A DNA stretch of 64,000 bases from Flaccisagitta enflata (Eukaryota > Chaetognatha > Sagittoidea > Aphragmophora). Of this stretch, positions 1 through 9,603 are shown piece by piece. The position numbers and the translations under genes are program-made. Position 1 is the stretch's first letter. Every line of letters starts with the position of its first letter. The notes beneath the pieces are model-generated. The model searched no databases. It saw nothing but the letters and a program-made list of their open reading frames with translations, and had not been told where the DNA came from. The stretch covers positions 14,942,001 to 15,006,000 of the forward strand of contig OZ231127.1 of NCBI GenBank assembly GCA_965153355.1. Reading direction: 5' to 3'.

Positions 1-340
1 TTCAGTGCAGATTGGGAATCAGACCACGCACTACAAATCTGACGACAAGATTGTCCACCCGATGGTCCTTCCGATAAGGCTGAGCTGCACTGCTTTTTCT
101 GCGGATACAATCTCACTCGTGGAACGCTGTTGTGATGAGAAGCACGTTTGGGATTAAGTGGAATGACGTGGGATTTGGAGGCGATGAATGAAATGTGAAC
201 ATCTCCATCTCGATTGACTTGACGGCCATATGCGACTGCCTGCATCCGCTTTGGAGCCGCATCGCAGTAGATCTCAATTGTTATTTCCAATGTCACTATT
301 GTCGACGCCTCGCTATTCCACCAGCTGCTCAATCTTATTG
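1..340 (-). pseudogene. BEL/Pao RNase H region, open to the window edge
   Basis: One frame is open from about 340 to position 1 and reads IEIYCDAAPKRMQAVAYGR (first RNase H Asp), then DVHISFIASKSHVIPL, then WSDSQSAL at the edge. These match the BEL/Pao RNase H pattern 'h.F.DAS..aygavvY.R', 'aKsrvaPl' and 'WtDS..vL'. The leucine-rich 'lPRlEL' motif is eroded. Domain order and strand agree with the reverse transcriptase remnants, so this is the same copy. Confidence 0.75.
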
Positions 341-772
341 TTGTAGAAGAGGCCAAGATGAAGTGTAGCGGAAGAAGGATTCCTCGACGCTCTCTTCCAA
401 GGGCGAATCCCATCCCACTTCCTGTGGACTACAGAGTTGAAGATGTCGTCTGTCGACGTATGCGCTTGGGCTCCAAAATCCTAATGGATCATAAAGTTTA
501 GCTTGTACGAGACCAATTGACGAGGTGTTTTTGCTCCAAGAGTTTTGAATTCCTCGTCGCAGATGAAGATGAAGACCTCTTCCGCCGGAAGCCATGAGAC
601 GCCCAACACCTTCAACGGAGCATCATCTTGTTTATCTGAGATGGGAATTGGCACGTTCGGATCTCCATCCATCAATTGCCGCGCATTACTTTCCACTTCA
701 CAAGATCCATCCCGCCTTCAGTTATCGCCGTCACTGCATCCACCTTCAACTGCAGTGTGCTTACTAATTTAA
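335..772 (-). pseudogene. BEL/Pao reverse transcriptase thumb and connection
   Basis: After a frameshift a second segment (about 696-481) reads LKVLGVSWLPAEEVFIF, the hallmark BEL/Pao 'lKvLGl.W.p..D.f.f' motif. A further shift leads to KLYDPLGFWSPSA and GWDSPLEE (about 515-335), the hallmark 'yDPlGflsP' and 'WDdplp' motifs. Upstream traces of 'GGMDLVKW' (near 725) match the 'GgF.LtKw.SN' segment. At least two frameshifts lie within this stretch. Confidence 0.8.
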
Positions 773-775
773 TCC

Positions 776-1260
776 TCACCTCACTTCCGGCTGCCGACGA
801 GGAAGCCGGCGAATAAGATCGTAGACGTTGTAAGGATATTTGGGCCGGATTACTTCAGCATGCTTTCTGACGGTGAAAGACGTGACGAATGAGCTGGACT
901 GGCTGTCGAAGACATGTGATAAAAACAGATTCAAAATGGCTTCTCGTAGAGCACGGTCTTTGAACCAAAAGAATCTGAACAGATCAGCGCCGTCAGGATG
1001 GACGCAGATCAGGTGGAAGCACGCCTTTATATCACACATAAAGGCGATCTTCCACTGACGAAAACGCATGAGGATGTCCATCAGTCTGTTCATTAAGCCT
1101 GGACCTCCGACGAGCAAATCATTGAGTGAGATCCTCGTCGGTCGCCGCATCGCGCGATCGCGGACATACGCGCCCGCACTCCAACAATATGAAGCGCAAG
1201 TACCAGCCGTTTCTCAATGCCGCTGCCGCCGCCGACGCGACAACCCTTAATCGCCACTCC
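776..1260 (-). pseudogene. BEL/Pao reverse transcriptase, fingers and palm, frameshifted
   Basis: Around 1150-1240 a shifted frame preserves the family's 'G-W-Y-L-x-H-I-V' signature. From 1150 down to 776 an open frame reads SLNDLLVGGPGL, then RFRQ, then DIKACFHLICV (block A, catalytic Asp retained) and FFWFKD, all at the spacing expected for BEL/Pao. The following HVFDSQSSSF and YPYNVYDLI match the helix before the YVDD loop, but YVDD itself is replaced by unrelated Arg/Pro-rich sequence. The polymerase catalytic loop is therefore lost. Confidence 0.8.
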
Positions 1261-1719
1261 CGCCTCTTCGCGAAACTTCCTTTTAGATTTCACGCCCTGC
1301 ATTCCTTTTCTTTGAAGGCTGGATCACGCCAAGCGAAACATTACCGAGTCGCTTCATCGCAGTCGGTCGTGATTTCACTCTTCTCAGAATCTCCATGTAT
1401 TTTTCATGATGAAATTTCCATGTGACTGGAGCAAAGTACTTTTTCACAATTGGGCAAAAATATGTCTTTTCCTCTAACGCTTTGCACGCTCTGACATTTT
1501 CATAACCACTCATCCTCTTGCTATCGATTGATGATGCAAAGCCAGCGGTAGAAGATATGCGTGGTCACGTTGTGCTGCTGAGGACGCGATTGTCGAGGAT
1601 GCGAATTGATGTTATCGCGGAGGACGCCGTCATCCGCTTTTATAGCGTTGATCGACGCAATATCTCGCCCTCTCTTGCCCGCTTTTCCACATACAGTCCA
1701 ACCGACTAGACATCTCAAG

Positions 1720-2124
1720 TTAGCCAAAGATCCCGAAGGCACTCGACGGATTTCTTGAGCGATGGCGGTATCCGCATGCGCCGCTCCGATGATCATCATC
1801 ATCCACTTCTTCAGCTTCTGGAAATTTTATGCCTTTCGACAGTGAGGCTAATGATAGGTCGCTGAGAAAAGGAGGAATGTCGCGTTCACTCGTCAACAAA
1901 TCACCCACCAATGCGTCGCTGACGTCGACTACGTACTCCTCGTCGACCGATTGCATAGTGAATGATGCGATGAAACGATCCTCAACAACATGACTTCCCA
2001 CAGTAATCACCGTCATTTGCACTGTTTTTGTTGGAATCAGAAGACTTCGAATGACATTGGTACTGATCACGTCGCGATCAGCGCCTGAGCCGATCATATA
2101 AATAAATCTGCTCACCCGCACCAC
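1720..2124 (-). pseudogene. BEL/Pao retropepsin-like aspartic protease region
   Basis: The frame contains the motif GSGADRDVIS, matching the BEL/Pao protease active-site pattern D-S-G-S-x-x-(D/S)-(F/V)-I, with the catalytic Asp replaced by Gly at the first position of the motif. Downstream, SDALVGDLL resembles the BEL 'iLiGsDll' flap region. The frame then drifts into a Asp-rich, Arg-rich tail with no family similarity. Loss of the catalytic Asp and the frameshift to the reverse transcriptase indicate an inactive copy. Confidence 0.7.
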
Positions 2125-2480
2125 TGTTTATGATAGTCACTGGAACAACCGGACGGACAACGTCGTTTAATGAAGAGACGGACCATGACGCTGCTGTCGC
2201 CGCCAGTCATGCCGTGACGTTAGAAGAGATCACTTCCGTAGGATTGGCTGCCTCCGCCGTCGACGGAGCTGTTGGTGCTGCTGCAGCCTCTGACTTTTTG
2301 AAGTGAGCCAGCGGCACTTTATTTCTCTGCTTACTTTCTCCTTTCTTCTCTTCCTTTTCTTGTTGAATATAGTTGCGCCCGTACGAGTTTCAACTACACT
2401 GCTCATGAGCGTCCATCTGACTGACGACTTGTGGTGAAAGAAAGTTGGCCGAATAAAAATAGAAGGCGATCAGCCTCGTT
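2125..2480 (-). pseudogene. degenerate Gag-protease linker of the BEL/Pao copy
   Basis: Just upstream (minus strand) of the protease, one frame reads a Lys/Glu-rich stretch, then an Ala/Pro/Thr-rich stretch, then a valine-rich segment ending in an Asn-Ser-Gly just before the protease. The linker frame carries two stops (near 2400 and 2210), and a frameshift separates it from the protease. I could not see an intact zinc knuckle. This is a low-complexity linker placed by position rather than by a diagnostic motif. Confidence 0.45.
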
Positions 2481-3329
2481 TACTCCATAAAAATTTCAAC
2501 AACTGAAGAGAGGGGGAAAATGAAAGGAAAGTATACATCATGATCAGCAACGTAAAGATAACATGAAATCGATAGACACAATAAAGGACAGAGCAGTACA
2601 TGACAACACGTTCTCTTCAGAGCCCATGCTACCTGATAATACCTGCCCTGCCCTGCTCATCCCATTAAATTCATCCATATCATCCCTATAGCAAGTTGAT
2701 CGGGCAAGCGGTAAAAACCATAATAAATCCGGCAATAAAAATGCAAAAGGTCAAGAAACAAAAATAACAGACCGGAAAACAAGATAAAAACAATCTATTG
2801 GGGAAGCAAAGACGCGTCTATAAACTTACTTAGGCCCACTTCGTTGGTTTCAAATCCCACAGTCTGTCGGGCCAACCAACGTTAATTGTCCGTTCAGCTT
2901 ATCTGCAACTAAAAGATGAGAGATTATTGAATTAGTGAATTCAGGTTTATCTAATCGATCACTAAAAATCAATCAATCACTTTAAGAAGCAATGCCGTAA
3001 ATAATAAAATCAATCAATCCAAAAATTGGATGATACGAAGGACGAGTTACGTATATTTGCCTACGTAGTAAAAAACAAATGGCACAAAATCAAGGCGCAA
3101 CCATATGGTTACCCATCTAGCGTTCAATATAAAAAATGGCAAAAAACAAAAGACGCGGGCATTGAATAGTAGAGAAAGAGAAAAAGCCAAAAGCACGCAA
3201 AAGAGACAAAAGCACACATACCTAAGAAACGGACGGACATACATTTCTTACAATTGGTATTGTATTGTATAGGCCCAATACTTCTGAAAATTGTATAGTG
3301 TATTGTATTGTTAATGAAAATGCAAAATC
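2481..3329. other. unique A/T-rich DNA
   Basis: Apart from the weak candidate exon at 2830-2902 I see only short direct repeats (ATCAATCA) and a TATTGTATTGTATA stretch near 3260-3310. Confidence 0.6.
2830..2902 (-). other. weak candidate exon downstream of the semaphorin exons
   Basis: It is bounded by an acceptor (CATCTTTTAGTTGCAG) and a good donor (AA|GTAAGT). Spliced to exon 5161-5375 it would complete an Asp, giving GTDKLNGQL. The frame then hits a stop after about 16 codons, and the G-(K/R)-V-x-K pattern expected here is missing. It could be a truncating alternative exon or a chance pair of splice-like sites. The sequence also holds an 8-bp inverted repeat (CGTTGGTT/AACCAACG). Confidence 0.15.
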
Positions 3330-3434
3330 GCCCGGGCTTGCGTGGGACATTGGAAATTCTTAAATGTGTGTTCACGCTGTAATCGCGTTCAACGGGAAGG
3401 AACGCGTTATTGGTCGTCACTAGAAACACGCCCT
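3330..3434 (-). mobile_element. family B element, partial
   Basis: Matches the TIR-proximal part of the copies at 22.8 and 25.2 kb: GTGTTCACGCTGTAATCGCG, GGAACGCGTTATTGGTCGTC and ACTAGAAACACGCCC at the end. The other half is missing. Confidence 0.6.
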
Positions 3435-3843
3435 CACTCCATATTCACTACCTCCTGCCCTATATCCCCCCTGCTCCTCCTCTCTCACCTTGCCCTTGCC
3501 CTTGCCCTAAATCCTCCCAGCTCCTCCCCTCTCGCTCTCTTGGGCGAAATCATCCGCGATAAAAAAAAAAAGAACTTTAAAGGTAACTTTCTATTTCCAA
3601 AAATAAAAAAAAAGTATTCCTTGAAAAGTTTTCATGTATTAATTTCTAAGACTCGGGTCTCGGCAATTTGCAACAGACTCTCGCTACATTTAATACTTCC
3701 GTGTGAAGTGACGCGGGACTTCCACGTAAACAACCGAATTAAAAGTTTTTCCCCTTTTACATATTCTACACTTACGTAGATTCCATCACGTTGGTCCGTA
3801 GGTTAGTCGGATGATTGGTTGATCGATTGGTCTGCCTGTCTGT

Positions 3844-4024
3844 AAAGTGGAGGGGCAGACATGGGCATCCCCCATCCAACCCCCATCACCACCACATGCA
3901 CACATAAAATGACAACCACGCTTGTTTTCACACTTTTTGACTCGTGCGTTATGGGCCCACGGATGGTCTGACTGACAGACGAAAAGATTGAGGCTTTTTA
4001 AGAGTCGCTAATCCGCGACTAAAG
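3844..4024 (+). mobile_element. family A element, type I, diverged
   Basis: The 5' region GGGCATCCCCCATCCAACCC matches other type I copies. The 3' end has GAGGCTTTTTAAGAGTCGC then a hairpin right arm CCGCGACTAAAG. The loop has drifted (AGTCGCTAATCCGCGACT). Confidence 0.6.
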
Positions 4025-4511
4025 ATATGGTTCTGCATTTCAGTTTTTTTCCTTGGTTCCTGCTGCAAAAGTACTTGAATGTGATTCATTCAACACACTT
4101 ACACAGCCACTGCAAAAGCGCATAACTGTGATTCATTCAACACAGCCACTGTTGCTCTCAATAGTAAAACGGTATAATTGCCTCTCATACGCTTGGATCA
4201 TATCAACCTTGCTCTTTTCTTTTTTTTTACAATTATAGACCTCGTCTGGAAGTTTTGTATGTTTGGAATTTGTTTGTCAACAGAAAAAATTCCTTTTTTT
4301 TTTTCTTTCTCTCTCGAACTAATTTCATTTTATACTTTTTAAGCCGTCCCGAGTCTCTGAATGTAATCCCAGACTCACAACTTCCGTTGTTTGCGTCATT
4401 ATGGTTAAGAGAAAAACAAAAACAGAATAAAAAAAAAAGTAAAAAAATTAATAACGAATAAAATGAGAAATGAACAATATGTTTTTCCCACAGGAAAGGA
4501 GAAGAAGATAA

Positions 4512-4634
<123 letters not shown>

Positions 4635-5010
4635 CAAATTCGGGTTTTAGTCTATCCACCCCGTTAAAATCTGTTACCAAGTCTAATTATTCTCCTCCGT
4701 CGGCAATTCAATTAAATCTCACCGCCAAAAGTCAAACCAAAATTTTTGTCATAGATGACAACAGAGAGACAGACTTTTTTTCTTTTACATTGTATAACAA
4801 AAAAGCTTCAACTTCAAGTCAGGAGTAATTTGATAATGAAAGTGAGAATGAAGGATGTTTGTTTATCATATCGATGGAATGTTGTTTTAATTGTTTTATC
4901 AATCAATAATTTATCTCCCTTGATCCGTATGATTTGGGTTGAGAAGCACGTCGACAACAGAAAGTCAACAATATCAAGAACAAAAAGTCAACAAAAAAGA
5001 GCAAGCAACT

Positions 5011-5064
5011 GACATGTTTCCACGTAGACGGCATCATGTCTTTTAAGGGTGACGTCATAGACTA
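5011..5064 (-). pseudogene. partial duplicate of the semaphorin exon 3' end
   Basis: These bases repeat, with about six bases deleted and several substitutions, the last 50 or so bases of exon 5161-5375 plus its donor. On the minus strand they read VYDVTLKRHDAVYVET, against VYDVTLKTLKDVIFVGT in the exon. The two copies are separated by the CAA/TTG array, and the frame stays open from the exon through poly-Leu into the duplicate. The duplicate lacks the conserved FVGT and is probably not used. Confidence 0.7.
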
Positions 5065-5065
5065 T

Positions 5066-5067
5066 AG

Positions 5068-5098
<31 letters not shown>

Positions 5099-5112
5099 CG
5101 ACAACGACAACG

Positions 5113-5155
<43 letters not shown>

Positions 5156-5156
5156 C
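5066..5156. repeat. (CAA)n with CGA interruptions
   Basis: Ends four bases before the semaphorin exon, so on the gene strand (TTG)n starts right after the donor GTCGG. Confidence 0.98.
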
Positions 5157-5160
5157 CGAC

Positions 5161-5375
5161 CTGTTCCTACGAAGATGACGTCTTTGAGGGTTTTGAGGGT
5201 GACGTCATAGACTTGATCGATGGCGATTTTGGTGAGTCTATAAGGCGTCGCCGTGCGGATGAGAAGTGGCCGACCGCCCAACGAACCGACGGCCTCGTCC
5301 ATCAAAGGGTGCTTCTTGATAAAGTCCAATGTCATGTCCGGAATGGACAAGGAATCGTTCGCACATGCGCCGGGT
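5161..5375 (-). CDS. semaphorin, sema-domain exon (215 nt) with LMDEAV and DVIFVGT motifs
   Basis: One base completes Arg, then PGACANDSLSIPDMTLDFIK, HPLMDEAVGSLGGRPLLIRT, YRLTKIAIDQ and KDVIFVGT follow. This matches the family pattern 'RPG.C.......PD.TL.FIK.HPLMD..V.....rP.l......r.T.IavD.......y.ViFvGTd'. The acceptor is CTTTCGACACAG. The donor is ACAG|GTCGGT, a weaker GT site followed at once by (TTG)n. It encodes 71 codons and ends in phase 1, so the next exon should complete an Asp. That exon is not convincingly present (see 2830-2902) and probably lies left of the window. Confidence 0.93.
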
Positions 5376-5878
5376 CTGTGTCGAAAGAAGATGGGTTTAT
5401 AGACTTTTAGGGTATATTTTGTAATTCACTGATGTTTTGTAAAATTTTGTAATATTTTGAATTGTTTTGTGGCGGTGACTTGAATGAGGGTTTACGATTA
5501 AATTGAATTAATAGGAATGGAAGAGAGGCTGGGAAAAGGTTGAGGGGTGGGGTATGCGGGGTATTCATTTAAAGATTTGGGGGAAAAGTTTCATTCGCTG
5601 TCATTGAATGTGTAGCCTAAGTTCACAAGACCGCTCTCTGGGGGTTCAAACTACGAGGGTAGACTAAAAGGGGGCAAAGGTAAAAACAAATCAGGACCAT
5701 TAACAGCGACGATGAACAACATTTGTAGAGAACTCTCAGAGGACTGAAGCGTGACTGACGCGAAATACAACTCGTCAACACCTGTTAAACCTCGATCTGG
5801 ACAACTGTCCAAGTTGTCACTTTTCCTGACAACCTCATTGGACGATTGTGAGTGTTTTACTCGATTCGCATTCGAAAA

Positions 5879-6123
5879 AACAAGGCCAACACCTTACAGT
5901 CGCGTGCGGCTGTTAAGACCAAAAGACCAAAAGACTAAAAGACTAAAAGACTAAAAGACTAAAAGAGTAAAAGACTAAAAGACTAAAAGACTAAATGTAA
6001 ATTGTCTTGAAATAACTTAAGATAACGTATAACAACGAAAAAAAACTAATGAAAGCAAAGTGTGACCGACAGACCGACAGACCGACAGAGCGGGTTGTAG
6101 AGTCGCGTGCACGCGACTAAAAA
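5879..6123 (+). mobile_element. family A element, type III, complete
   Basis: Starts AACAAGGCCAACACC, with the 5' arm AGTCGCGTGC. It carries about eight copies of ACTAAAAG, then (GACCGACA)n. It ends with the perfect hairpin AGTCGCGTGCACGCGACT followed by AAAAA. This is the clearest short copy of the layout: 5' terminus, 5' arm, tandem core, GACCGACA tract, 3' hairpin. It lies in the semaphorin intron or 3' region on the opposite strand. Confidence 0.85.
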
Positions 6124-6163
6124 GCTGAGTCGGTCGAGAAAGTGGTCCGTAAGTCACTATATC

Positions 6164-6352
6164 ACAAGGCCGGATACACTGCTACCCTTGTCGCGTAGGG
6201 AGGGGGCAAGGTTAGAGATAGAGAAAGTCGCCATGGCATTTGGGCAAGAACAGTAAGGCCAAAAAGCTCATTAACGCCATTTAGGTTAACGGCGATGGAC
6301 TGACTGACCCTCGAACTGATGGACGAACGGTAGGAAGAGCGTAGGTAGCGAT
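6164..6352 (+). mobile_element. family A element, type II, degraded 3' end
   Basis: Begins ACAAGGCCGGATACAC 40 bp after the previous copy. It then has TTGTCGCGTAGGG, and CATTTGGGCAAGAACAGTAA as in the copies at 21.9 and 45.1 kb. The 3' hairpin is unrecognisable. It abuts the semaphorin exon at 6419. Confidence 0.65.
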
Positions 6353-6418
6353 AAATACCGACTGGACAGGTACCCAAAGGGACGACACGGCACTCATAAT
6401 TACAGAGCAAAAACTCAC

Positions 6419-6556
6419 CTTGGCGATGGTACTGACGATTCCATAGTTGGTAGCCAATTGGAATGAATTGTCTTTTGCTCCTTGAAAGCCCCTTGGAAGA
6501 CTTGAGCGATGTCGCCGAAACGATAAGCGCATACCGCGGATCCCGATATGCTGTTT
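6419..6556 (-). CDS. semaphorin, internal sema-domain exon (138 nt)
   Basis: After one base that completes Glu with the previous exon, it reads NSISGSAVCAYRFGDIAQVF, then GAFKEQK and SNWLPTMESSVPSP. This is the hallmark semaphorin segment 'SGSAVCa...dI...F.G.FKeQ...NS.WLP....VP.PRPG', with its conserved cysteine. The acceptor is TTTCTCCGTTATACAG and the donor is AG|GTGAGT. It encodes 45 codons and ends in phase 2. Joining to the 5.2-kb exon gives the expected RPGAC. Confidence 0.95.
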
Positions 6557-6824
6557 CTGTATAACGGAGAAAGATGGGTGATGGGTAATTTTTTTGCCAA
6601 AAAACTTTGGTTTTAGATATTTTTGTTTGTTTGATGTTTTTCATAGCTTTTTTCTTATAACCACTTTTTCCCTAAGAGGGTGCGGAGTTGCAACCTGAAA
6701 TCCTTTTCGGTAAATCGGACGGAAAAAAACACGAAGGAGTTTAGGAGATAGGAATCAAGACGGAAAAGGAAATGAAACGGCTTAAAGCAACCGAGGAGAA
6801 TTACAAATGTGAACTAGGAGTGGT

Positions 6825-7430
6825 TCCTTGCAGCAACCAGCAGTCACCAATAAGTAATTGAATCTTCGCAGCAAGTGAACTCTGAAGCAAATAACCAGAG
6901 AGATGGAATAGCAGCTCCTAGCCAAAACTGGAAGCGAGGGAAGAGGGGGAAAAACTTCATGCAGCAATCAAATGAGGGTAAAAAGAGGAAAATGAAAATG
7001 GAAAAACCTTGTGGCAACCATAACATTAAATGAGGGAGCAACTAAAACGAAGAGAAGGAAAAAAAGAAGAGAATAAGAGAGAAGGAAACAAATCCCTGCA
7101 GCAACAAAAAGAAGATACAAGGAAGAAGAAATAAAAGATCCATTCAGCAACCAAAGGAGGATAAAACTACATAGGAAAAGGATAAGAAAGCCATTGCAGC
7201 AACTCAATGGAGGATGATGAAGGGAGACTCTGCCGCTTCTATAAAGGATAAGACAGCCATTGCAGCAACTCAAGGGAGGATAAAACTACAAAGGAGAAGG
7301 TTAAGAAAGCCATTGCAGCAACTGAATGGAGGATGCTAGAGAGGGACTTTGCCACTTCTACAAAGGATAAGAAAGCCATTGCAGCAATTCAAGGGAGGAT
7401 GCTGGAGGGAGACTCTGCCGCTTCCGAGAA
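6825..7430. repeat. imperfect tandem array, units around 66 bp
   Basis: Units share GCAGCAACTCAAGGGAGGAT and, in the last copies, AAGGATAAGAAAGCCATT. Older units to the left are more diverged. Lies in the semaphorin intron between the 7.9- and 6.4-kb exons. Confidence 0.75.
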
Positions 7431-7555
7431 CAATAAATTATCGAGAAAACAATGGAAAAACTCTTTGCTTCGCCGCTCGCATTTGCCGTTGCACCTCCTC
7501 TCTAATCCCACTCTTGGGTTCCACAACCGATCCCTGTTTTTTTATATTTTTTCTT

Positions 7556-7646
7556 CTCTTTTCTTTTGTTTTTTTTTTTTTTTTTTGTTTGTTTTATTTT
7601 TTGTTTTTGTTTTTGTTTTTGTTTTGTTTTTTTTTTGTTTTTTTTT
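7556..7646. repeat. T-rich tract (TTTTTG)n
   Basis: Poly-T broken by GTTTTT units. On the gene strand it is an A-rich tract within the intron. Confidence 0.9.
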
Positions 7647-7741
7647 GCCACTATTTCCTATTCTTTTCCTAATTCTACCGCCTAAATCCCCCCCCCTTTT
7701 CCTATTTTACTATTCCTTTGAACCATTTCTAAATCCCAAAG

Positions 7742-7743
<2 letters not shown>

Positions 7744-7813
<70 letters not shown>

Positions 7814-7817
7814 AACG

Positions 7818-7856
<39 letters not shown>

Positions 7857-7857
7857 C
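7744..7857. repeat. (CAA)n with CGA interruptions
   Basis: Ends at the semaphorin donor of exon 7862-7952. On the gene strand the order is exon, GTAAGTG, (TTG)n. Confidence 0.98.
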
Positions 7858-7861
7858 TTAC

Positions 7862-7952
7862 TCGGGAGTGGTGAAGACGCCGTAGATGAATTTGTCTTGG
7901 ACGTCACCATCTTTGGTCGCGTAAACGCCTTCAATTGGATCTGAGGTTGATT
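7862..7952 (-). CDS. semaphorin, internal sema-domain exon (91 nt)
   Basis: The exon begins with two bases that complete a Gln codon with the last base of the 23.2-kb exon, giving the canonical FNEIQS junction. It then reads STSDPIEGVYATKDGDVQ and KFIYGVFTTP, the conserved sema-domain strand before the 'NSISGSAVC' turn. The acceptor has a long pyrimidine tract ending CATTTTCAG. The donor is GA|GTAAGTG. A (TTG)n array starts immediately after the donor. It encodes 29 codons and ends in phase 2. Confidence 0.93.
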
Positions 7953-7999
7953 CTGAAAATGATGGGGAAAAGGAAATAAAAATTCAGAAATAATATTAC

Positions 8000-8590
8000 A
8001 GGATTACATTTACAAAGGATTGTGCAATGTCAAAAATCACCAAGAAACGATCCATGAGTTTACTGCAGCAATAAAATAAATGTTTTAACAATGGTAAGTT
8101 ACCATAAAGAGAGAAAATCGGGAAGAAGAAATGGGCGAATAAAATGGCTGATTTACCTGAGGAATTTTGATAGCGTTTCAAAAAACCATATATTAGGTAT
8201 GTATGTGTATGTAATGGAAGCTTACACTATATAAATGTCCGTATCTTTTCAGATTTTCTTTAAAGTTAAATGTTTCTTATTTGGATAATTGTATGAGCTT
8301 TATGTAGAATAAATTGTTGCACACATCACATAGAGTGACTCGTCAAAAATGATGTTCTCCATTGTAAAAGTGATGACAAGACATAAAAATCTCCCTCCAA
8401 AAATTCTTGCCATTGTAAAATAGAAAATTCAACTTTTGTTCCTTTTTTTTTTCTTCTTTTTTCTTTTCTTGCCTTCTTGTGTTTCTTCCATCATCATTAT
8501 TTACAAGACCTGAAGAGGTTGGTTTGCCTCCAGGCTTTCAATACAAGACGTTTCTCGGTACATTAATTATTCAAAGGGTTTTTCATTCCT
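8000..8590. other. unique intronic A/T-rich DNA
   Basis: Semaphorin intron upstream of exon 7862-7952. No gene, hairpin or repeat recognised. Confidence 0.6.
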
Positions 8591-8799
8591 TTCTCTCTTG
8601 ATATCTCTCTCTGTTTTTCTGTCCTTGTTCTTTCCTTCTATCTTTCTATCTTTACACCTTTCTGTCTTCCTCCCTATTATCCTTTCTGTTTTTTATTCTT
8701 CTTTTTTTTTCTTTCTTTCTTTCTTTCTTTCTTCTTTTCTTTCTTTCTTCCTTTCTTTTCTTTTTTTTTCTTTCTTTCTTCTTTCTTTTTTTCTTTTCT

Positions 8800-8855
<56 letters not shown>

Positions 8856-9115
8856 TTTCTTTCTTTCTTTCTTTCTTCTTTCTTTCTTCTTTCTTCTTCT
8901 TCTTCTTTCCTTCTTTCATCTCTTTTTTCTTCTTCCTGTTCATTCTTTGTTTTTTTCATTTCTTCATTTTTTTTCTTGCCTACTCTCTCTCTTTTTTCTT
9001 TCTTTCTTTTTTTCCTTGCTTTTCTCATTCTCTCTTTCCTTCCTTGCTTTTCTTTTCTACTTTCTCTCCTTAAATCTTTTCTTCTTTATTTCATTCTTTC
9101 TTTCCTCGCTATTTC
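8590..9115. repeat. (CTTT)n-rich polypyrimidine region
   Basis: Purest between 8708 and 8880, with decayed CTTT/CTTCTT on both sides. The poly-S/F/L frames here are its translation. Confidence 0.95.
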
Positions 9116-9299
9116 CATCCATTTCCTTGGTATCGCGATGTGGCTGTATCTCACTCCATTTCCTCATCTAATTCCTTGGCTTCGCTCCCATCTTTCATGG
9201 GTTAGAAACAAAATAAACAAGTCTAGGGTATCATTTTCTGTTTTCTTCTATCCCATAGCCTCCTTCCTCGTTGTTTCTTTCCATCCATGTCTGTGCCAG

Positions 9300-9603
<304 letters not shown>

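Larger units (their letters stand above)
1..2480 (-). mobile_element. BEL/Pao-type LTR retrotransposon remnant, truncated by the left window edge
   Basis: Reading the minus strand from about 2480 down to 1 gives, in the canonical BEL/Pao order, a gag-protease linker, an aspartic protease, a reverse transcriptase and an RNase H domain. The domains lie in different frames with stops between them, so this copy is a pseudogene. The integrase and 3' LTR would lie left of the window. I did not find a 5' LTR between 2480 and 3300. The copy is on the same strand as the semaphorin exons and lies downstream of them, so it probably sits in an intron or 3' flank of that gene. The BEL/Pao assignment rests on family-typical motifs listed under the domain entries. 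These features do not fit Gypsy or Copia, whose domain spacing and motifs differ. Confidence 0.85.

Noticed and set aside
2845-2895. tRNA-like B box (TTTCAAATCCCAC) in a hairpin
   Set aside because: The T-stem does not pair and no A box or acceptor stem could be placed.
4053-4160. Local duplication GTGATTCATTCAACACA
   Set aside because: Short 47-bp tandem duplication without further structure; noted but not interesting on its own.
5200-5213. CRE site TGACGTCA near the semaphorin exon
   Set aside because: It lies inside coding sequence (YDVTL codons) and is explained by the protein.
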